Positions 1-8,914 of a stretch of DNA of 64,000 nucleotides are shown here, piece after piece. A program made the translations under genes and the position numbers. Location of the stretch: assembly GCF_013466785.1 (NCBI RefSeq), contig NZ_CP059163.1, positions 1,860,001-1,924,000 of the forward strand, in the 5' to 3' direction. The notes beneath the pieces were generated by a model that saw nothing but the letters and a program-made list of their open reading frames with translations, did no database searches and was not told the DNA's origin. Every line of letters starts with the position of its first letter. The first letter of the stretch is position 1. The stretch is from Nocardioides marinisabuli (GTDB taxonomy: Bacteria; Actinomycetota; Actinomycetes; Propionibacteriales; Nocardioidaceae).

Positions 1-89
1 CCGCGCAGCACGGCCCGCGACGGGGCGGGGGCGACGAGGCGGTCGGGGACGGGCACACGGGTCCAACGAGCCAGGGTGAGCCGGGTCAC
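1..89 (-). CDS. possible 5' end of a divergent gene (partial)
   Basis: Reading leftwards from a GTG at 89 the frame stays open to the window edge and gives about 29 residues rich in Val, Arg, Pro and Ala. It would be divergent from the MoxR gene that starts at 127. No motif is visible and open frames are common at this GC content, so this is only a possibility. Confidence 0.25.
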   Translation of the reverse strand, partial: MTRLTLARWTRVPVPDRLVAPAPSRAVLR

Positions 90-126
90 GAGCCGGTCCG
101 GCCCAGGCGTGGGACAGGATGGGCCC

Positions 127-1002
127 ATGACCTGGTTCAGCTCGCCGACCGACGCCGCCGACCGCCTGGGTGCGACCGGCTACCTCACCGACGCGGCGAC
201 CGCGACGACGACGTACCTGGCGGGGGCGCTGGAGAAGCCGCTGCTCATCGAGGGCCCGGCCGGTGTCGGCAAGACCGAGCTGGCCAAGGCGGTGGCCCGC
301 GCGAACGGCGCCGAGCTGGTGCGGCTGCAGTGCTACGAGGGGCTCGACGAGGCCCGCGCGCTCTACGAGTGGAACTACAAGAAGCAGCTGCTGCGCATCC
401 AGGCCAGCCAGGGAACCGACGCGTCGTGGGACGAGACCCACGACGACATCTTCACCGACGAGTTCCTGCTGACCCGGCCGCTGCTCACGGCGATCCGCCG
501 CGAGGAGCCGACCGTCCTGCTCATCGACGAGGTCGACAAGACCGACGTCGAGGTCGAGGGGCTGCTGCTCGAGGTGCTCTCCGACTTCCAGGTCACGATC
601 CCCGAGATGGGCACCGTGGCCGCGGTGCGCCGCCCGTTCGTGGTGCTGACCTCCAACGCGACCCGCGAGCTGTCGGAGGCGGTCAAGCGCCGCTGCCTCT
701 ACCTGCACCTGGACTACCCCGACTCCGAGCGCGAGCGCGAGATCGTCGTCTCGCAGGTGCCCGGCCTCGAGGAGGCGGTCGCCACCCAGCTCGTCGCCAT
801 GGTCGCGCGGCTGCGCGAGCTGGAGCTGAAGAAGGCGCCGTCGATCGCGGAGTCCGTCGACTGGGCGCGCACCCTCATCGCCCTCGAGATCAGCGACCTC
901 GACGACGCGGCCGTCAACGCGACGCTCGGCGTGGTGCTCAAGCACGTCTCCGACCAGGAGCGCGCGGTCAAGGAGCTGCGCCTCGACCGCGCGGGGCGCT
1001 GA
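127..1002 (+). CDS. MoxR-family AAA+ ATPase
   Basis: The 291-residue product has a Walker A motif GPAGVGKT at residues 43-50, a Walker B VLLIDEVDK near residue 135 and a sensor-like LTSNATREL. This is the layout of MoxR ATPases, which act as chaperone-like motors that mature or insert cofactors into partner enzymes. An upstream in-frame ATG at 76 was not used because the family fold begins just before the P-loop. The ATG at 127 follows a weak purine stretch. The next gene starts 6 nt after the stop and encodes a VWA protein, the usual MoxR partner, so the two probably form one operon. The substrate cannot be told from the sequence. Confidence 0.92.
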   Translation: MTWFSSPTDAADRLGATGYLTDAATATTTYLAGALEKPLLIEGPAGVGKTELAKAVARANGAELVRLQCYEGLDEARALYEWNYKKQLLRIQASQGTDASWDETHDDIFTDEFLLTRPLLTAIRREEPTVLLIDEVDKTDVEVEGLLLEVLSDFQVTIPEMGTVAAVRRPFVVLTSNATRELSEAVKRRCLYLHLDYPDSEREREIVVSQVPGLEEAVATQLVAMVARLRELELKKAPSIAESVDWARTLIALEISDLDDAAVNATLGVVLKHVSDQERAVKELRLDRAGR

Positions 1003-1008
1003 CCCACG

Positions 1009-2487
1009 ATGAGCATCCCTGATGACGCTTCCCCGCACCCTCCCGGGGCGCGCTCGGGCCTGCTCGACCGCCACATCTCCTTCCTCGAGGCGCTGCGGGC
1101 GGCCGGGCTCCCGGTCTCGCTGGCCGAGGACCTCGACGCCGTCGCGGTGCTGACCGCGCTGCCGTGGGACGACCGGGCCGTCGTGCGCGAGGGGTACGCC
1201 GCCGCCGTGGTCAAGCGGCACGCCCAGCGCGCGACCTTCGACGCGCTCTTCGACCTCTACTTCCCGCGCCTGGTGGGCGACGGGTCCACCCGGCTCGACG
1301 GTGGCGAGGGCCCCGACGGACCCGACGGCTCCGACAGCCCCGACAGCAGTACCCAGGACGCCGACGAGCGGCCGGTCGTGCCGGGCTCGCGCGACAACGC
1401 GGAGGCGCTGCGCGACTTCCGCGAGCGCCTCGAGGCCGCGATGGCCGCCGGCGACGAGGAGCAGCTGGCCCGCCTGGCCGCGGAGGCCGTGGGCCGCTTC
1501 GGCGCGATGCCCGGGCGGGGGCCGGGGCTCTCGTCGTGGTCGGCGTACACCGCGCTCCAGCGGGTGGCGCCCGGCGAGATCGTCGAGCGCCTGGTGCAGG
1601 GCCTGCTGGCCGAGGGCCGCGGCGAGGAGGAGGCGCAGCGGGCGGCGGGGCAGCGCGTCGGCGACTTCACCCGCCGCGTCGAGGCCGACGCGCGGCGCCG
1701 CATCGGCGAGGAGAAGGGCGCCGACCACGTGGCCCGCACCGCCCTGCGCCCGACCATCGACCGCCTCGACTTCCTGCAGATGCGGCGCAGCGACCTGGAG
1801 CAGATGCGGCGCGAGATCTACCCGCTGGCCCGCCGGCTCGCGACCCGGCTGACCCAGGAGCACCACGCGCAGCGCCGCGGTCCGCTCGACTTCCGCCGCA
1901 CCGTCCGGGCCTCGGTGTCGACCGGCGGGGTGCCGCTGACCACCCACCACAAGCCCAAGCGGCCGCACCGCAGCGAGCTCGTGGTGCTCTGCGACGTCTC
2001 CGGCAGCGTCGCCAACTTCGCGCAGTTCACCCTGCTGCTGGTCTTCGCGCTGCGCGAGCAGTTCACCAAGGTGCGCGCCTTCACCTTCATCGACCACATC
2101 CACGAGGTCACCCACCACTTCAAGCCGGGCGCCGACGTGGTCGACGTGATGGCAGACCTGGCCGCGAGCGCCTCGCACGCCGCGCTGTGGGGGCGCACCA
2201 ACTACGGGCGCGCCATCGACAAGTTCGCCGAGCAGCACGCCGACGCGATCGGCCCGCGCACCTCGCTGCTGGTCCTCGGAGACGCCCGCTCCAACTACTC
2301 CGACCTGGCCCTCGACACCCTGGCCGACCTGGCCGGGCAGTGCCGCCACGCCTGGTGGCTCAACCCCGAGCACCGGCGCCACTGGGACACCGGCGACTCC
2401 GCGGCCAGCCGCTACGCCGAGGTGGTGCCGATGGTGGAGTGCCGCAACCTCACCCAGCTCTCCGAGCTGGTCCACGACCTGCTGTGA
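1009..2487 (+). CDS. VWA domain-containing protein (CoxE-like)
   Basis: The product has 492 residues. Its C-terminal half carries a von Willebrand A domain with the metal-binding MIDAS motif DVSGS starting at residue 329. The N-terminal half is Arg/Glu-rich and helical, and residues around 100-125 form a Gly/Asp/Ser/Pro-rich linker that looks disordered. VWA proteins of the CoxE type act with MoxR ATPases, and this gene lies 6 nt downstream of one. The frame ends one base before the stop of the convergent hydrolase remnant. The target complex is unknown; a carbon-monoxide dehydrogenase role is not supported because no cox genes are seen. Confidence 0.9.
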   Translation: MSIPDDASPHPPGARSGLLDRHISFLEALRAAGLPVSLAEDLDAVAVLTALPWDDRAVVREGYAAAVVKRHAQRATFDALFDLYFPRLVGDGSTRLDGGEGPDGPDGSDSPDSSTQDADERPVVPGSRDNAEALRDFRERLEAAMAAGDEEQLARLAAEAVGRFGAMPGRGPGLSSWSAYTALQRVAPGEIVERLVQGLLAEGRGEEEAQRAAGQRVGDFTRRVEADARRRIGEEKGADHVARTALRPTIDRLDFLQMRRSDLEQMRREIYPLARRLATRLTQEHHAQRRGPLDFRRTVRASVSTGGVPLTTHHKPKRPHRSELVVLCDVSGSVANFAQFTLLLVFALREQFTKVRAFTFIDHIHEVTHHFKPGADVVDVMADLAASASHAALWGRTNYGRAIDKFAEQHADAIGPRTSLLVLGDARSNYSDLALDTLADLAGQCRHAWWLNPEHRRHWDTGDSAASRYAEVVPMVECRNLTQLSELVHDLL

Positions 2488-2488
2488 G

Positions 2489-3866
2489 TCAGCGGCGCAG
2501 GTAGCCCAGGGCGGACAACCGGTCGAGCTCGGCGACCAGGCGCGGGTGGGAGGAGCTGTCGGCGGCGCGACCACCGGCGACGTAGACCTCGCCCCGGCGG
2601 CCGTGGCCCTGCTCGGGACCGCCGGGGCCGCCGGGGCCGTCGAAGACGACGGTCAGCCGGTGCTCGGCGCCGGCGTTGATGAGCGAGCCGAGCAGGGCGA
2701 CCGGGTCGCCGCGGTGCTCCAGGCTCAGCACCCGCGTGGTGGGCGGGATCCGCGGGACCTGCGCGGCGGGCGCGCCGGCGGTGACCACCTGCTCGACGGT
2801 GAAGGTGGCCGGCAGCGCGCCGGCCGCCACCTCCGCCGCGGTGGCCCCGCCGTGGGCGCCGCCCCCAGCATCACCCGCGCGTCGGGGGTCTCGCCCACCG
2901 CCCGCTCGAGCGCGTCGACCACCGCGTCGGCGTACGCCGCCCGGTCGCCGCTGACCAGCCGCAGCCGGCCGGTGCGGCCCGAGTCGGGCCCGGCCAGGTA
3001 GGCGATGAACCGGCCGCCACCGACCGCGCGCACCTCGACGCTGCGCTGGGTGTGGGTGAGGGTGACCAGCAGCTCCTCGAGCCCGGTCGGCGCGGTGCCG
3101 GTCGCAGGGCCCGGCTGCGGGGCCGGGCCGGGACCGTCGGCGTCCGGGGACGCGCCCGAGGACGCGCCCGACGCGGTGCCGTCGGGCTCGAGCATGCCGC
3201 CAGCGATGTCGCGCGCCGCGGCGCCGACGTCGAGGCCCAGGGAGTCGATCCCGACCGCGCGGAGCCCACCGGCGGCCGCGAGGCCCGTGTCGTCGCGGGC
3301 CAGGGCGCCCACGGTGAGCAGCGAGCGCATCTGGAGGCTGTCGAGGAGCCCGCCGCCGCTGCTGACGTGGTCCATCAGGTCGGGGTGGTGCTCGGCGAGC
3401 TCCTCGAGGTAGCCCGCGACGCCGTCGCGGTCGAGGGCGTCGGTCTCGATCAGGCCCGCCGAGACGATCGCACCGCCCAGCGCCACCTCGGGCGCCAGGT
3501 AGCCGATCGCGCGCCCGGCGATCGAGCCGAGCGTCTCGTAGGCGGCGCTCTGCAGCTCGTCGATCCACCGGTAGGTCTGCACGGTGGCACGCACCACGAG
3601 CGCGTCCGCGTCGAGCTCGACCGAGCGGTCGTGCAGCCCGCCGCGTCCGGTGGTCGCCCCCCGCACCGCGGCCTCGGCCTCGGCCCACGTGGGCGGGGAG
3701 AGTGGTGCGGAGCCGTGCACGGCGGGGTCCTCGAGCACCGCGCCGCCCAGGCGGGCACGCCCGCGCAGGTCCGCCCCGGCCCGGTCGAAGAGGTCGGCCA
3801 GGCGCAGCAGCTGGTCGAGCCGTCGTCGCGGTCGGCGCGCTCGACCGCGCTCGGCGGCTCGGTCAC
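2489..3866 (-). pseudogene. alpha/beta-hydrolase-like gene with two frameshifts
   Basis: A coupled GTG start (3864-3866) overlaps the stop of the EspG-like gene. The coding signal then changes frame twice, near 3810-3820 and near 2855-2868. Each break is repaired by adding one base, and the total of 1378 nt plus 2 is divisible by three. The repaired product of about 459 residues aligns along its length with the intact hydrolase at 6954-8417. Shared blocks include a GATTGR motif, a long Ala-rich helical middle and a C-terminal block around VVTAGAPAAQVP, LSLEHRGDPV. Where the paralogue has the nucleophile motif GHSQGG, the repaired sequence reads about GGAHGG, so the catalytic Ser is missing. 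It may be a decayed gene, a non-catalytic paralogue, or an intact gene with sequencing errors in G-runs. Confidence 0.7.
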
Positions 3867-4852
3867 CGGGGCACCTGCCCCGGCTCGTCCAGGACCTCGG
3901 CGAGCACCGGCGCCAGGTCGGCGGCCAGGCCGGCCGGCTCGATCCGTACGACGTCGACCCGGTGCTCGGCGCCGTCCTGGCGCCCCTGCCGGGCGCCGGT
4001 GCCGTGCGGGCGCACGGCGCGCCAGGCGTCGGCCAGCAGCACCCACGACACGACACCCACGACGGTGGTCTCGGTGCCCGAGACGTCGGCCACCAGCGCG
4101 CGCAGGCGTCCGCGCGGCTCGTGCAGCAGCGCCGCCAGCGCGGCTGCGGCCTCGACCTCGTCGAGGGGGCGGCCGCTGCCGTCGCGCAGCACGCCGGGGT
4201 GGCGCGCCAGCAGCACGGGCAGCAGGTCGGGCCGGTCGCTGCGCACCGCCTCCCCGGCGGCGTCGAGCAGCTCGTAGGGCACGTCGAGGCGGTCGGGCAC
4301 GCTGCTGCGGCCGGTGGCGGCGTCCTCGGGCAGCACCGCGACCCGGGCCAGCTCGAGCGGCCACTGGTCGACCCCGAACCAGGTCAGCTCGAAGACCAGC
4401 CCGTCGACGGTGGCCAGGGTCGCGACGGCGCCGCCCGCCTGGCGGTGCCAGGCGCGGGCCCGCTGCCCCTCGACCGCCAGGTCGAGGTCGAGGGCCACCT
4501 CGGGCGTGGCGAGCAGGCCGACGGCGCCGGCGAGACCGTCGTCGACGCGGCCGTCGGCGAGCAGGCCCCGGCGCGCCAGGCTGTCGGCGGGGTCGTGCAG
4601 CGAGCCCAGCGCCTCGGCGTACGCCGCCTCCTCGCTCGAGCCGCGGCTGCGCCCGAGCCGGTCCTCCAGCCCACCGGGCACCGGCTCGGCGCCGGCCTCC
4701 GGGGCGGCCGCGAGGTCGAAGGGCAACGGCGCGCCGCCGGCGGCCTCGGCGACGAGCTGCAGCTCGCGCAGGGTCACCGTGATGCGTCGCGGCAGCGCCT
4801 CGAGCCGGGTGGGCCGGGGCGGCGGGCTGCTCAGGTCGATGGTCGGCGGCAC
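3863..4852 (-). CDS. EspG-like ESX secretion-associated protein
   Basis: The 329-residue product begins with a GTG 7 nt after the upstream WXG gene. It resembles the EspG family, the cytosolic chaperones that bind ESX (type VII) substrates. Supporting features are an N-terminal TVTLRELQLVAEA strand-helix, a central TWFGVDQWPLELARV segment, and a C-terminal half where SGTETTVVGVVSWVL precedes a final VVRIEPAGLAADLAPVL helix. Its place between a WXG-type gene and a hydrolase gene, 11 kb from an ESX locus, supports the call. Classical EspG binds PE/PPE pairs, and none are present, so its client here is more likely the neighbouring WXG protein. Family membership rests on pattern, not on a single catalytic motif. 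Confidence 0.65.
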   Translation of the reverse strand: MPPTIDLSSPPPRPTRLEALPRRITVTLRELQLVAEAAGGAPLPFDLAAAPEAGAEPVPGGLEDRLGRSRGSSEEAAYAEALGSLHDPADSLARRGLLADGRVDDGLAGAVGLLATPEVALDLDLAVEGQRARAWHRQAGGAVATLATVDGLVFELTWFGVDQWPLELARVAVLPEDAATGRSSVPDRLDVPYELLDAAGEAVRSDRPDLLPVLLARHPGVLRDGSGRPLDEVEAAAALAALLHEPRGRLRALVADVSGTETTVVGVVSWVLLADAWRAVRPHGTGARQGRQDGAEHRVDVVRIEPAGLAADLAPVLAEVLDEPGQVPR

Positions 4853-4859
4853 TCGGTGC

Positions 4860-5312
4860 TCACAGCCCCGGCAGCTCGACGTCGAGCCAGTCGCGGTGGC
4901 CCGGGGGCGGCAGCTCGGCGTCGAGGAGCTGCTGGTCGGCGGGGTCGGGCTCGCGCACGATCCCGGCCTCGCGGTCGGCGGCCGCGTGGGCCAGCACCGC
5001 TGCGACCCGCGCCCCGGCCTCGGCGCGCAGCGACCCGGCCCGCCGCTCGCGCTCGGCGATGGTGTCGCGGGCCCGCTCGGCCTCGGCGAGGTGGCGCTGC
5101 AGCGCCTCGGCGGCCGCGTCGTGCCGGCCGGCGGCCTCGCGCAGGTGGGCGGCGCGCTCGCGCACGCGTTCGCGCATCGACGCGGCGGCCCGGCCGCTCC
5201 AGCCGACCGCCTCGGCCTGGGCCACGAGCCGGTCGGCCAGTGCGCGCACGTCGACCCCCTGCTCGCGCAGCTGGTCGACGCGTCTGCGGATCACCTCGGT
5301 GTCGCCGTACAC
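4860..5312 (-). CDS. WXG-type helical protein, cassette 1
   Basis: The GTG at 5312 was chosen because GGGAG lies 6 nt upstream and the homologous cassette-2 protein aligns from about this point. The 150-residue product is almost entirely helical, with a W38-S-G40 turn between two helices as in WXG100 proteins, then a coiled-coil-like Glu/Ala/Arg-rich stretch and a short acidic tail. It shares the pattern EQGxDVRAxADRLVA and the exact position of the WxG turn with the protein at 8414-8797. It is longer than a typical WXG100 protein (about 100 residues). The EspG-like gene follows after 7 nt. A role as a type VII secretion substrate or partner is inference. Confidence 0.7.
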   Translation of the reverse strand: MYGDTEVIRRRVDQLREQGVDVRALADRLVAQAEAVGWSGRAAASMRERVRERAAHLREAAGRHDAAAEALQRHLAEAERARDTIAERERRAGSLRAEAGARVAAVLAHAAADREAGIVREPDPADQQLLDAELPPPGHRDWLDVELPGL

Positions 5313-5514
5313 GTCGTCTCCCTGCTCTGCTCGTGGCTCGGCATGGTCGGTCAGGACCCTTCCCCGGCCCTCCGGGACCAAACGCCTGACCAGACCGGTC
5401 GCACCGGGCATTGTGCTGGGTGTCGTCACCGTGAGCGTCGTCACCCCCACGGGCGTGACCGTCGGCACACCGCGCTCGTTGCACAGGCGAGGCACCCGCT
5501 GCGAGAGGACCCCC

Positions 5515-6936
5515 ATGTCGCTGCCCACCCCCCACGCCCAGCCCCCGTCGCGACGGCCCGGGCCCACACGACGCCGGGCCCTGACGGGGCCCCGCCGTGC
5601 CCTGGTCGGTGCGCTCGGCATCGCCCTGGCCGCCGGTCCGGTGGCCGCCGTGGCCGTCGCCGCCCCCGACCGGGCCCGGACGACCACCGCCGTCGCCGCG
5701 GCCCTCGAGCCCGGCGCCGGGACCCTGCTCGACGAGGTGCGGGCCGCCGAGGCCCGGGCGGTCGAGCGCGGCTCGACCCAGGACGTCCGGGTCGGGCGCA
5801 AGAAGCGCCGCGTGGTGTTCGTCGGCAACAACTGGGAGGGCACCGCCGACCTGCTGCGACCCGGCTCCTTCAAGCGGGTCGCGCGCGTCGACGTCGTGCC
5901 CGACCGGGAGGAGCGGATGGCCGAGATCCTCTCCAACCCGGTGCGCCTGGCCTTCTACGCCGCCATCCAGCAGTTCATCGGCGAGGGCAACGACCAGCTC
6001 GTCGACGACATGTACTCCTCCAACGACGGGCGCCTGCTGGTCGTCTCGCGGCCCTCGTACGCCGACGTCGTCGCCATCGACCTGCGCACCCGCGATATCG
6101 TGTGGCGCTTCGCGGTCGACGGCTACCGCTCCGACCACATGGCGCTCTCGCCCGACGGGCGCACCGTGGTGGTCTCGGCCTCGACCGGCAACGTGGTGCA
6201 CGCCCTCGACGTGCGCACCGGTGAGGAGGTGGGCCGCTTCGAGTCCGGCGGCTCGCCGCACGAGAGCGTCTTCATCGACGGTGGGCGACGCATCCTGCAC
6301 GCCAGCATCGGCATGGTCTACACGCCCTTCGACCAGCCGGCGCTCGACCCGACCAAGGACGAGCGGGTGCTGCAGGTCGTCGATGCCCGCACCTTCGAGA
6401 TCGAGCGCCGCTACGACCTGCGCGCCGCCCTCGACGCCGCCGGTCTCGAGGACGCCTCGACCGCGGTGCGGCCGCTGACCCTCTCGCCCGACGAGCAGCA
6501 GGTCTACTTCCAGCTCTCCTTCATGCACGGCTTCGTGCAGATGGACCGGCGCAGCGGCGAGATCGTGCGGGTCAAGCGGCTGCCCGACCTCGTCCCCGAG
6601 CTGCCGCGCGAGCTCTACCTGCTCGACTCCGCCCACCACGGGATCGCGATGGACCCCACCGGGCGACGGATCTGCGTCGCCGGCACGATGTCCGACTACG
6701 TCACCGTGGTCGACGCCCGGTCCTTCCGGCGGACCCGGCTGGTGGTGCGCGAGGACGGCAAGCCCTACTGGGTCACGCCCAGCCACGACGGCCAGCACTG
6801 CTACATCTCCTGGAGCGGCACCGACGAGGTCTCCAAGGTCTCCTACCGCACCGGCCGGATCGTGCGCACCACCAGCGTCGGCGACCACCCGCAGCGGGTG
6901 CGCAACGGCGTGGTGCGCAAGAGCCACCTGCGCTGA
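5515..6936 (+). CDS. secreted YVTN-type beta-propeller protein
   Basis: The ATG at 5515 is preceded by GAGAGG and opens a 473-residue product. The N-terminus has an Arg-rich region with RRR and RR pairs, then a hydrophobic stretch ending in AVAVAAP, so it is probably exported, perhaps by Tat. The mature part contains repeated beta-propeller blades with the pattern (V/I)DxRT-x-(E/D)(E/I)V, for example VVAIDLRTRDIVWRF, ALDVRTGEEVGRF and VDARSFRRTRL, and SPDGR turns. Such 40-residue repeats are known from surface and quinohaemoprotein-like propellers that bind ligands or proteins. The gene lies between the two WXG/hydrolase cassettes on the other strand and ends 17 nt from the second hydrolase. 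No enzymatic motif is seen. Confidence 0.85.
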   Translation: MSLPTPHAQPPSRRPGPTRRRALTGPRRALVGALGIALAAGPVAAVAVAAPDRARTTTAVAAALEPGAGTLLDEVRAAEARAVERGSTQDVRVGRKKRRVVFVGNNWEGTADLLRPGSFKRVARVDVVPDREERMAEILSNPVRLAFYAAIQQFIGEGNDQLVDDMYSSNDGRLLVVSRPSYADVVAIDLRTRDIVWRFAVDGYRSDHMALSPDGRTVVVSASTGNVVHALDVRTGEEVGRFESGGSPHESVFIDGGRRILHASIGMVYTPFDQPALDPTKDERVLQVVDARTFEIERRYDLRAALDAAGLEDASTAVRPLTLSPDEQQVYFQLSFMHGFVQMDRRSGEIVRVKRLPDLVPELPRELYLLDSAHHGIAMDPTGRRICVAGTMSDYVTVVDARSFRRTRLVVREDGKPYWVTPSHDGQHCYISWSGTDEVSKVSYRTGRIVRTTSVGDHPQRVRNGVVRKSHLR

Positions 6937-6953
6937 CGGGGTCGGGGCGTGCC

Positions 6954-8417
6954 TCACGGCGCCCGGGTGATCCGGTAGACGGTGTGGCGCACCCCGCCGG
7001 GCGGCTCCCCGCCCAGGAACCCGGCGTCGTGCAGGCTGCGCACCTGCTCGGCCACGCCGGGGTCGGTGCTGGCGTCGGCGGCCGCCGCGCCGGCGGCGTA
7101 CGCCGCGAAGCCGTGGTGGCCGCCCACGTCGTCGCCGGCGACGTGCCCGGCCTCGAAGGTGAGCGTGAGGTGCTCGGGCGAGTCGGGGTTGGCGGCGCCG
7201 TCGAGCAGCGGCACCACGTCGCCCTGCTGCTCGAGGGAGAGCACGTGGCTGCCGGGCGGGAAGGGACCGAGGTGGGCCACGGGTGAGCCGGCGGTGACCA
7301 CGTGGGTCACCGAGTAGCCGTGGTCGGCGGCGCCCAGCGAGCCCAGCAGCTGGGCGGCCTGCAGCCCGCCCTGGGAGTGCCCCGCGAGCAGCACCGGCTC
7401 GTCGGGCCCGACCCCGGCCTGCTCGAGCGCCGCGAGCACGCCGTCGCCGTACGCGGTGGGCGCGTCGCCGACCAGCATCAGGTTGGCGCCCAGGTCGCGC
7501 ACGTCGTCGTCCTGGGTCCACGGCAGGGTCGTCATGTCGTCGGTGCCGGGCAGGTAGACGACGTGGCGGGCGCCGCCGTCGGGCCCCTCGAACGACTGGA
7601 CCTCGATCGTCCCGTTCATCTCGGGACGCGCCGGGCCCGACAGCTCGCTGAGCTGCGAGAGGTGGTCGACGAGGTCCTCGACGCTGCGCGGGCGGCGGGC
7701 CGAGCCGGCGACCGTGACGCCCGGCAGCGCCAGCACCCGGGCCCGGCCCGGGTCGTAGACACCCGCGAGAAGCCGGGCGAGCACCGCGGTCTCCGTCACC
7801 CGCAGGGGCAGCCCCACCAGTCCGTCGAGCACGCCACCGGCCCCGCCGGCCAGCCGCTCGACCAGGCGGGGGTGGTCGGTCCCCCACTCCTCGAGCGCCT
7901 CCCCGCCGGGCTCGAGCCGCCCGCGCAGGCGCTCGCGACCGTCGGCGGGCAGGTGCGACCAGAGCAGCGCGGTGGCGCAGGTGGCGCCGGCGAGCGTCGG
8001 CAGCCAGAGCGGGGCACCCAGCCCGAGGGTGCGGCCCAGCGCCCGGCCCAGGGCGTGGTCGAGCGACGAGACCGCGCCCTCGGCCAGCTCGTCGGCCCCC
8101 TCCAGCAGGCGCACGGCCAGCCGCACCGCCTCGGCGTCCAGCGTCCAGCCGAACGACTCGGTCAGCACCCCGTCGCGCCCGGTCGTGGCGCCGGCGACGG
8201 CCGCGCCGGCCTCGGCCAGGCTCAGCGGGGCCAGGGCCGCGGAGGCGACCAGGTCGTCGTTGACCAGGGTGCGGGCGCCGAGCGCGGCCCAGTCGCGCAT
8301 CCGGCCGGCCGCGGCGTCGTAGGCCTCAGCGAGCGCGAGCAGGCGTGCGTACGTCGCCGCCAGGCCCGCGACGCCGCCGGTCACCGAGACGACGACGGCG
8401 CCGTCCGCCCCGCTCAC
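6954..8417 (-). CDS. alpha/beta hydrolase, cassette 2 (intact)
   Basis: The 487-residue product has a long helical N-terminal part (about 1-260) with a GATTGR motif, then an alpha/beta-hydrolase domain. The nucleophile elbow is GHSQGG with Ser348. An upstream strand VVYLPGTDDM probably contributes the oxyanion hole. A candidate acid lies in LEQQGDVVPLLD and a candidate catalytic His in the GGHHGF region. This is the arrangement seen in lipase/esterase-like proteins with a helical leader. The GTG start overlaps the stop of the WXG gene by GTGA, so the two are translationally coupled. A hydrolase exported or partnered through the WXG protein is an attractive idea but is inferred. The substrate is unknown. 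Confidence 0.85.
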   Translation of the reverse strand: MSGADGAVVVSVTGGVAGLAATYARLLALAEAYDAAAGRMRDWAALGARTLVNDDLVASAALAPLSLAEAGAAVAGATTGRDGVLTESFGWTLDAEAVRLAVRLLEGADELAEGAVSSLDHALGRALGRTLGLGAPLWLPTLAGATCATALLWSHLPADGRERLRGRLEPGGEALEEWGTDHPRLVERLAGGAGGVLDGLVGLPLRVTETAVLARLLAGVYDPGRARVLALPGVTVAGSARRPRSVEDLVDHLSQLSELSGPARPEMNGTIEVQSFEGPDGGARHVVYLPGTDDMTTLPWTQDDDVRDLGANLMLVGDAPTAYGDGVLAALEQAGVGPDEPVLLAGHSQGGLQAAQLLGSLGAADHGYSVTHVVTAGSPVAHLGPFPPGSHVLSLEQQGDVVPLLDGAANPDSPEHLTLTFEAGHVAGDDVGGHHGFAAYAAGAAAADASTDPGVAEQVRSLHDAGFLGGEPPGGVRHTVYRITRAP

Positions 8418-8797
8418 GCGACCACGCCCCGCAGCGCGTCGGGCAGCAGGTCCGGCAGCCCGTCCGGCAGCACCTCCGGCAGCAGGTCCGGCAGGGCGCG
8501 GGCGTCGTCCAGCAGCTCCTCGGCGCGTCGCGCGGCGGCCAGCAGCAGCGCCAGCCGCTCCTCGACGGCCTCGGCGTGCCGCTCCAGCGCGGCGGCCGCG
8601 TCGTCGTGGCGGGCCGCGCAGCGGCGCAGCGCCGCCCCCTGCTCGCGCACCCGCCCCAGCAGGGCCTCCCCGGCGCGGCCCTGCCAGCCGGCCGCCTCGG
8701 TGAGCGCGACCAGCCGGTCGGCCTCGGCGCGGACGTCGTCGCCCTGCTCGTGCAGGGCGCGGGCCAAGGAGCGGATGGCGGCGGGGTCGGCGGTCAT
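8414..8797 (-). CDS. WXG-type helical protein, cassette 2
   Basis: An ATG with a strong GGGAGG ribosome-binding site opens a 127-residue helical protein with W38-Q-G40 at the helix-turn-helix hairpin. It aligns with the cassette-1 protein through VRAxADRLVA and RHDxAAxALxRH. The C-terminal tail is a short Leu/Pro/Asp repeat (LLPEVLPDGLPDLLPD), encoded by near-repeats of CCGTCCGGCAGCA. It is coupled to the downstream hydrolase gene. The WXG100 superfamily comprises type VII secretion substrates and adaptor domains, and the distance to the ESX locus is about 8 kb. Confidence 0.72.
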   Translation of the reverse strand: MTADPAAIRSLARALHEQGDDVRAEADRLVALTEAAGWQGRAGEALLGRVREQGAALRRCAARHDDAAAALERHAEAVEERLALLLAAARRAEELLDDARALPDLLPEVLPDGLPDLLPDALRGVVA

Positions 8798-8914
8798 GGG
8801 GCCTCCCGGGGGCGAGGACGGGGTCGAGGACGGGCCTCGATGGTGGCCCCGGGGCCGGGTGTGCGGCAGCGGCCGCGGTGGTGCCTGTGGAGGAGCGCCT
8901 GCGGGGGCGTCCGC

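Noticed and set aside
4000..4056. ATG at 4056 as start of the first hydrolase
   Set aside because: That start lies inside the EspG-like gene and gives a nonsense leader; the coupled GTG at 3866 plus a frameshift explains the alignment with the paralogue.
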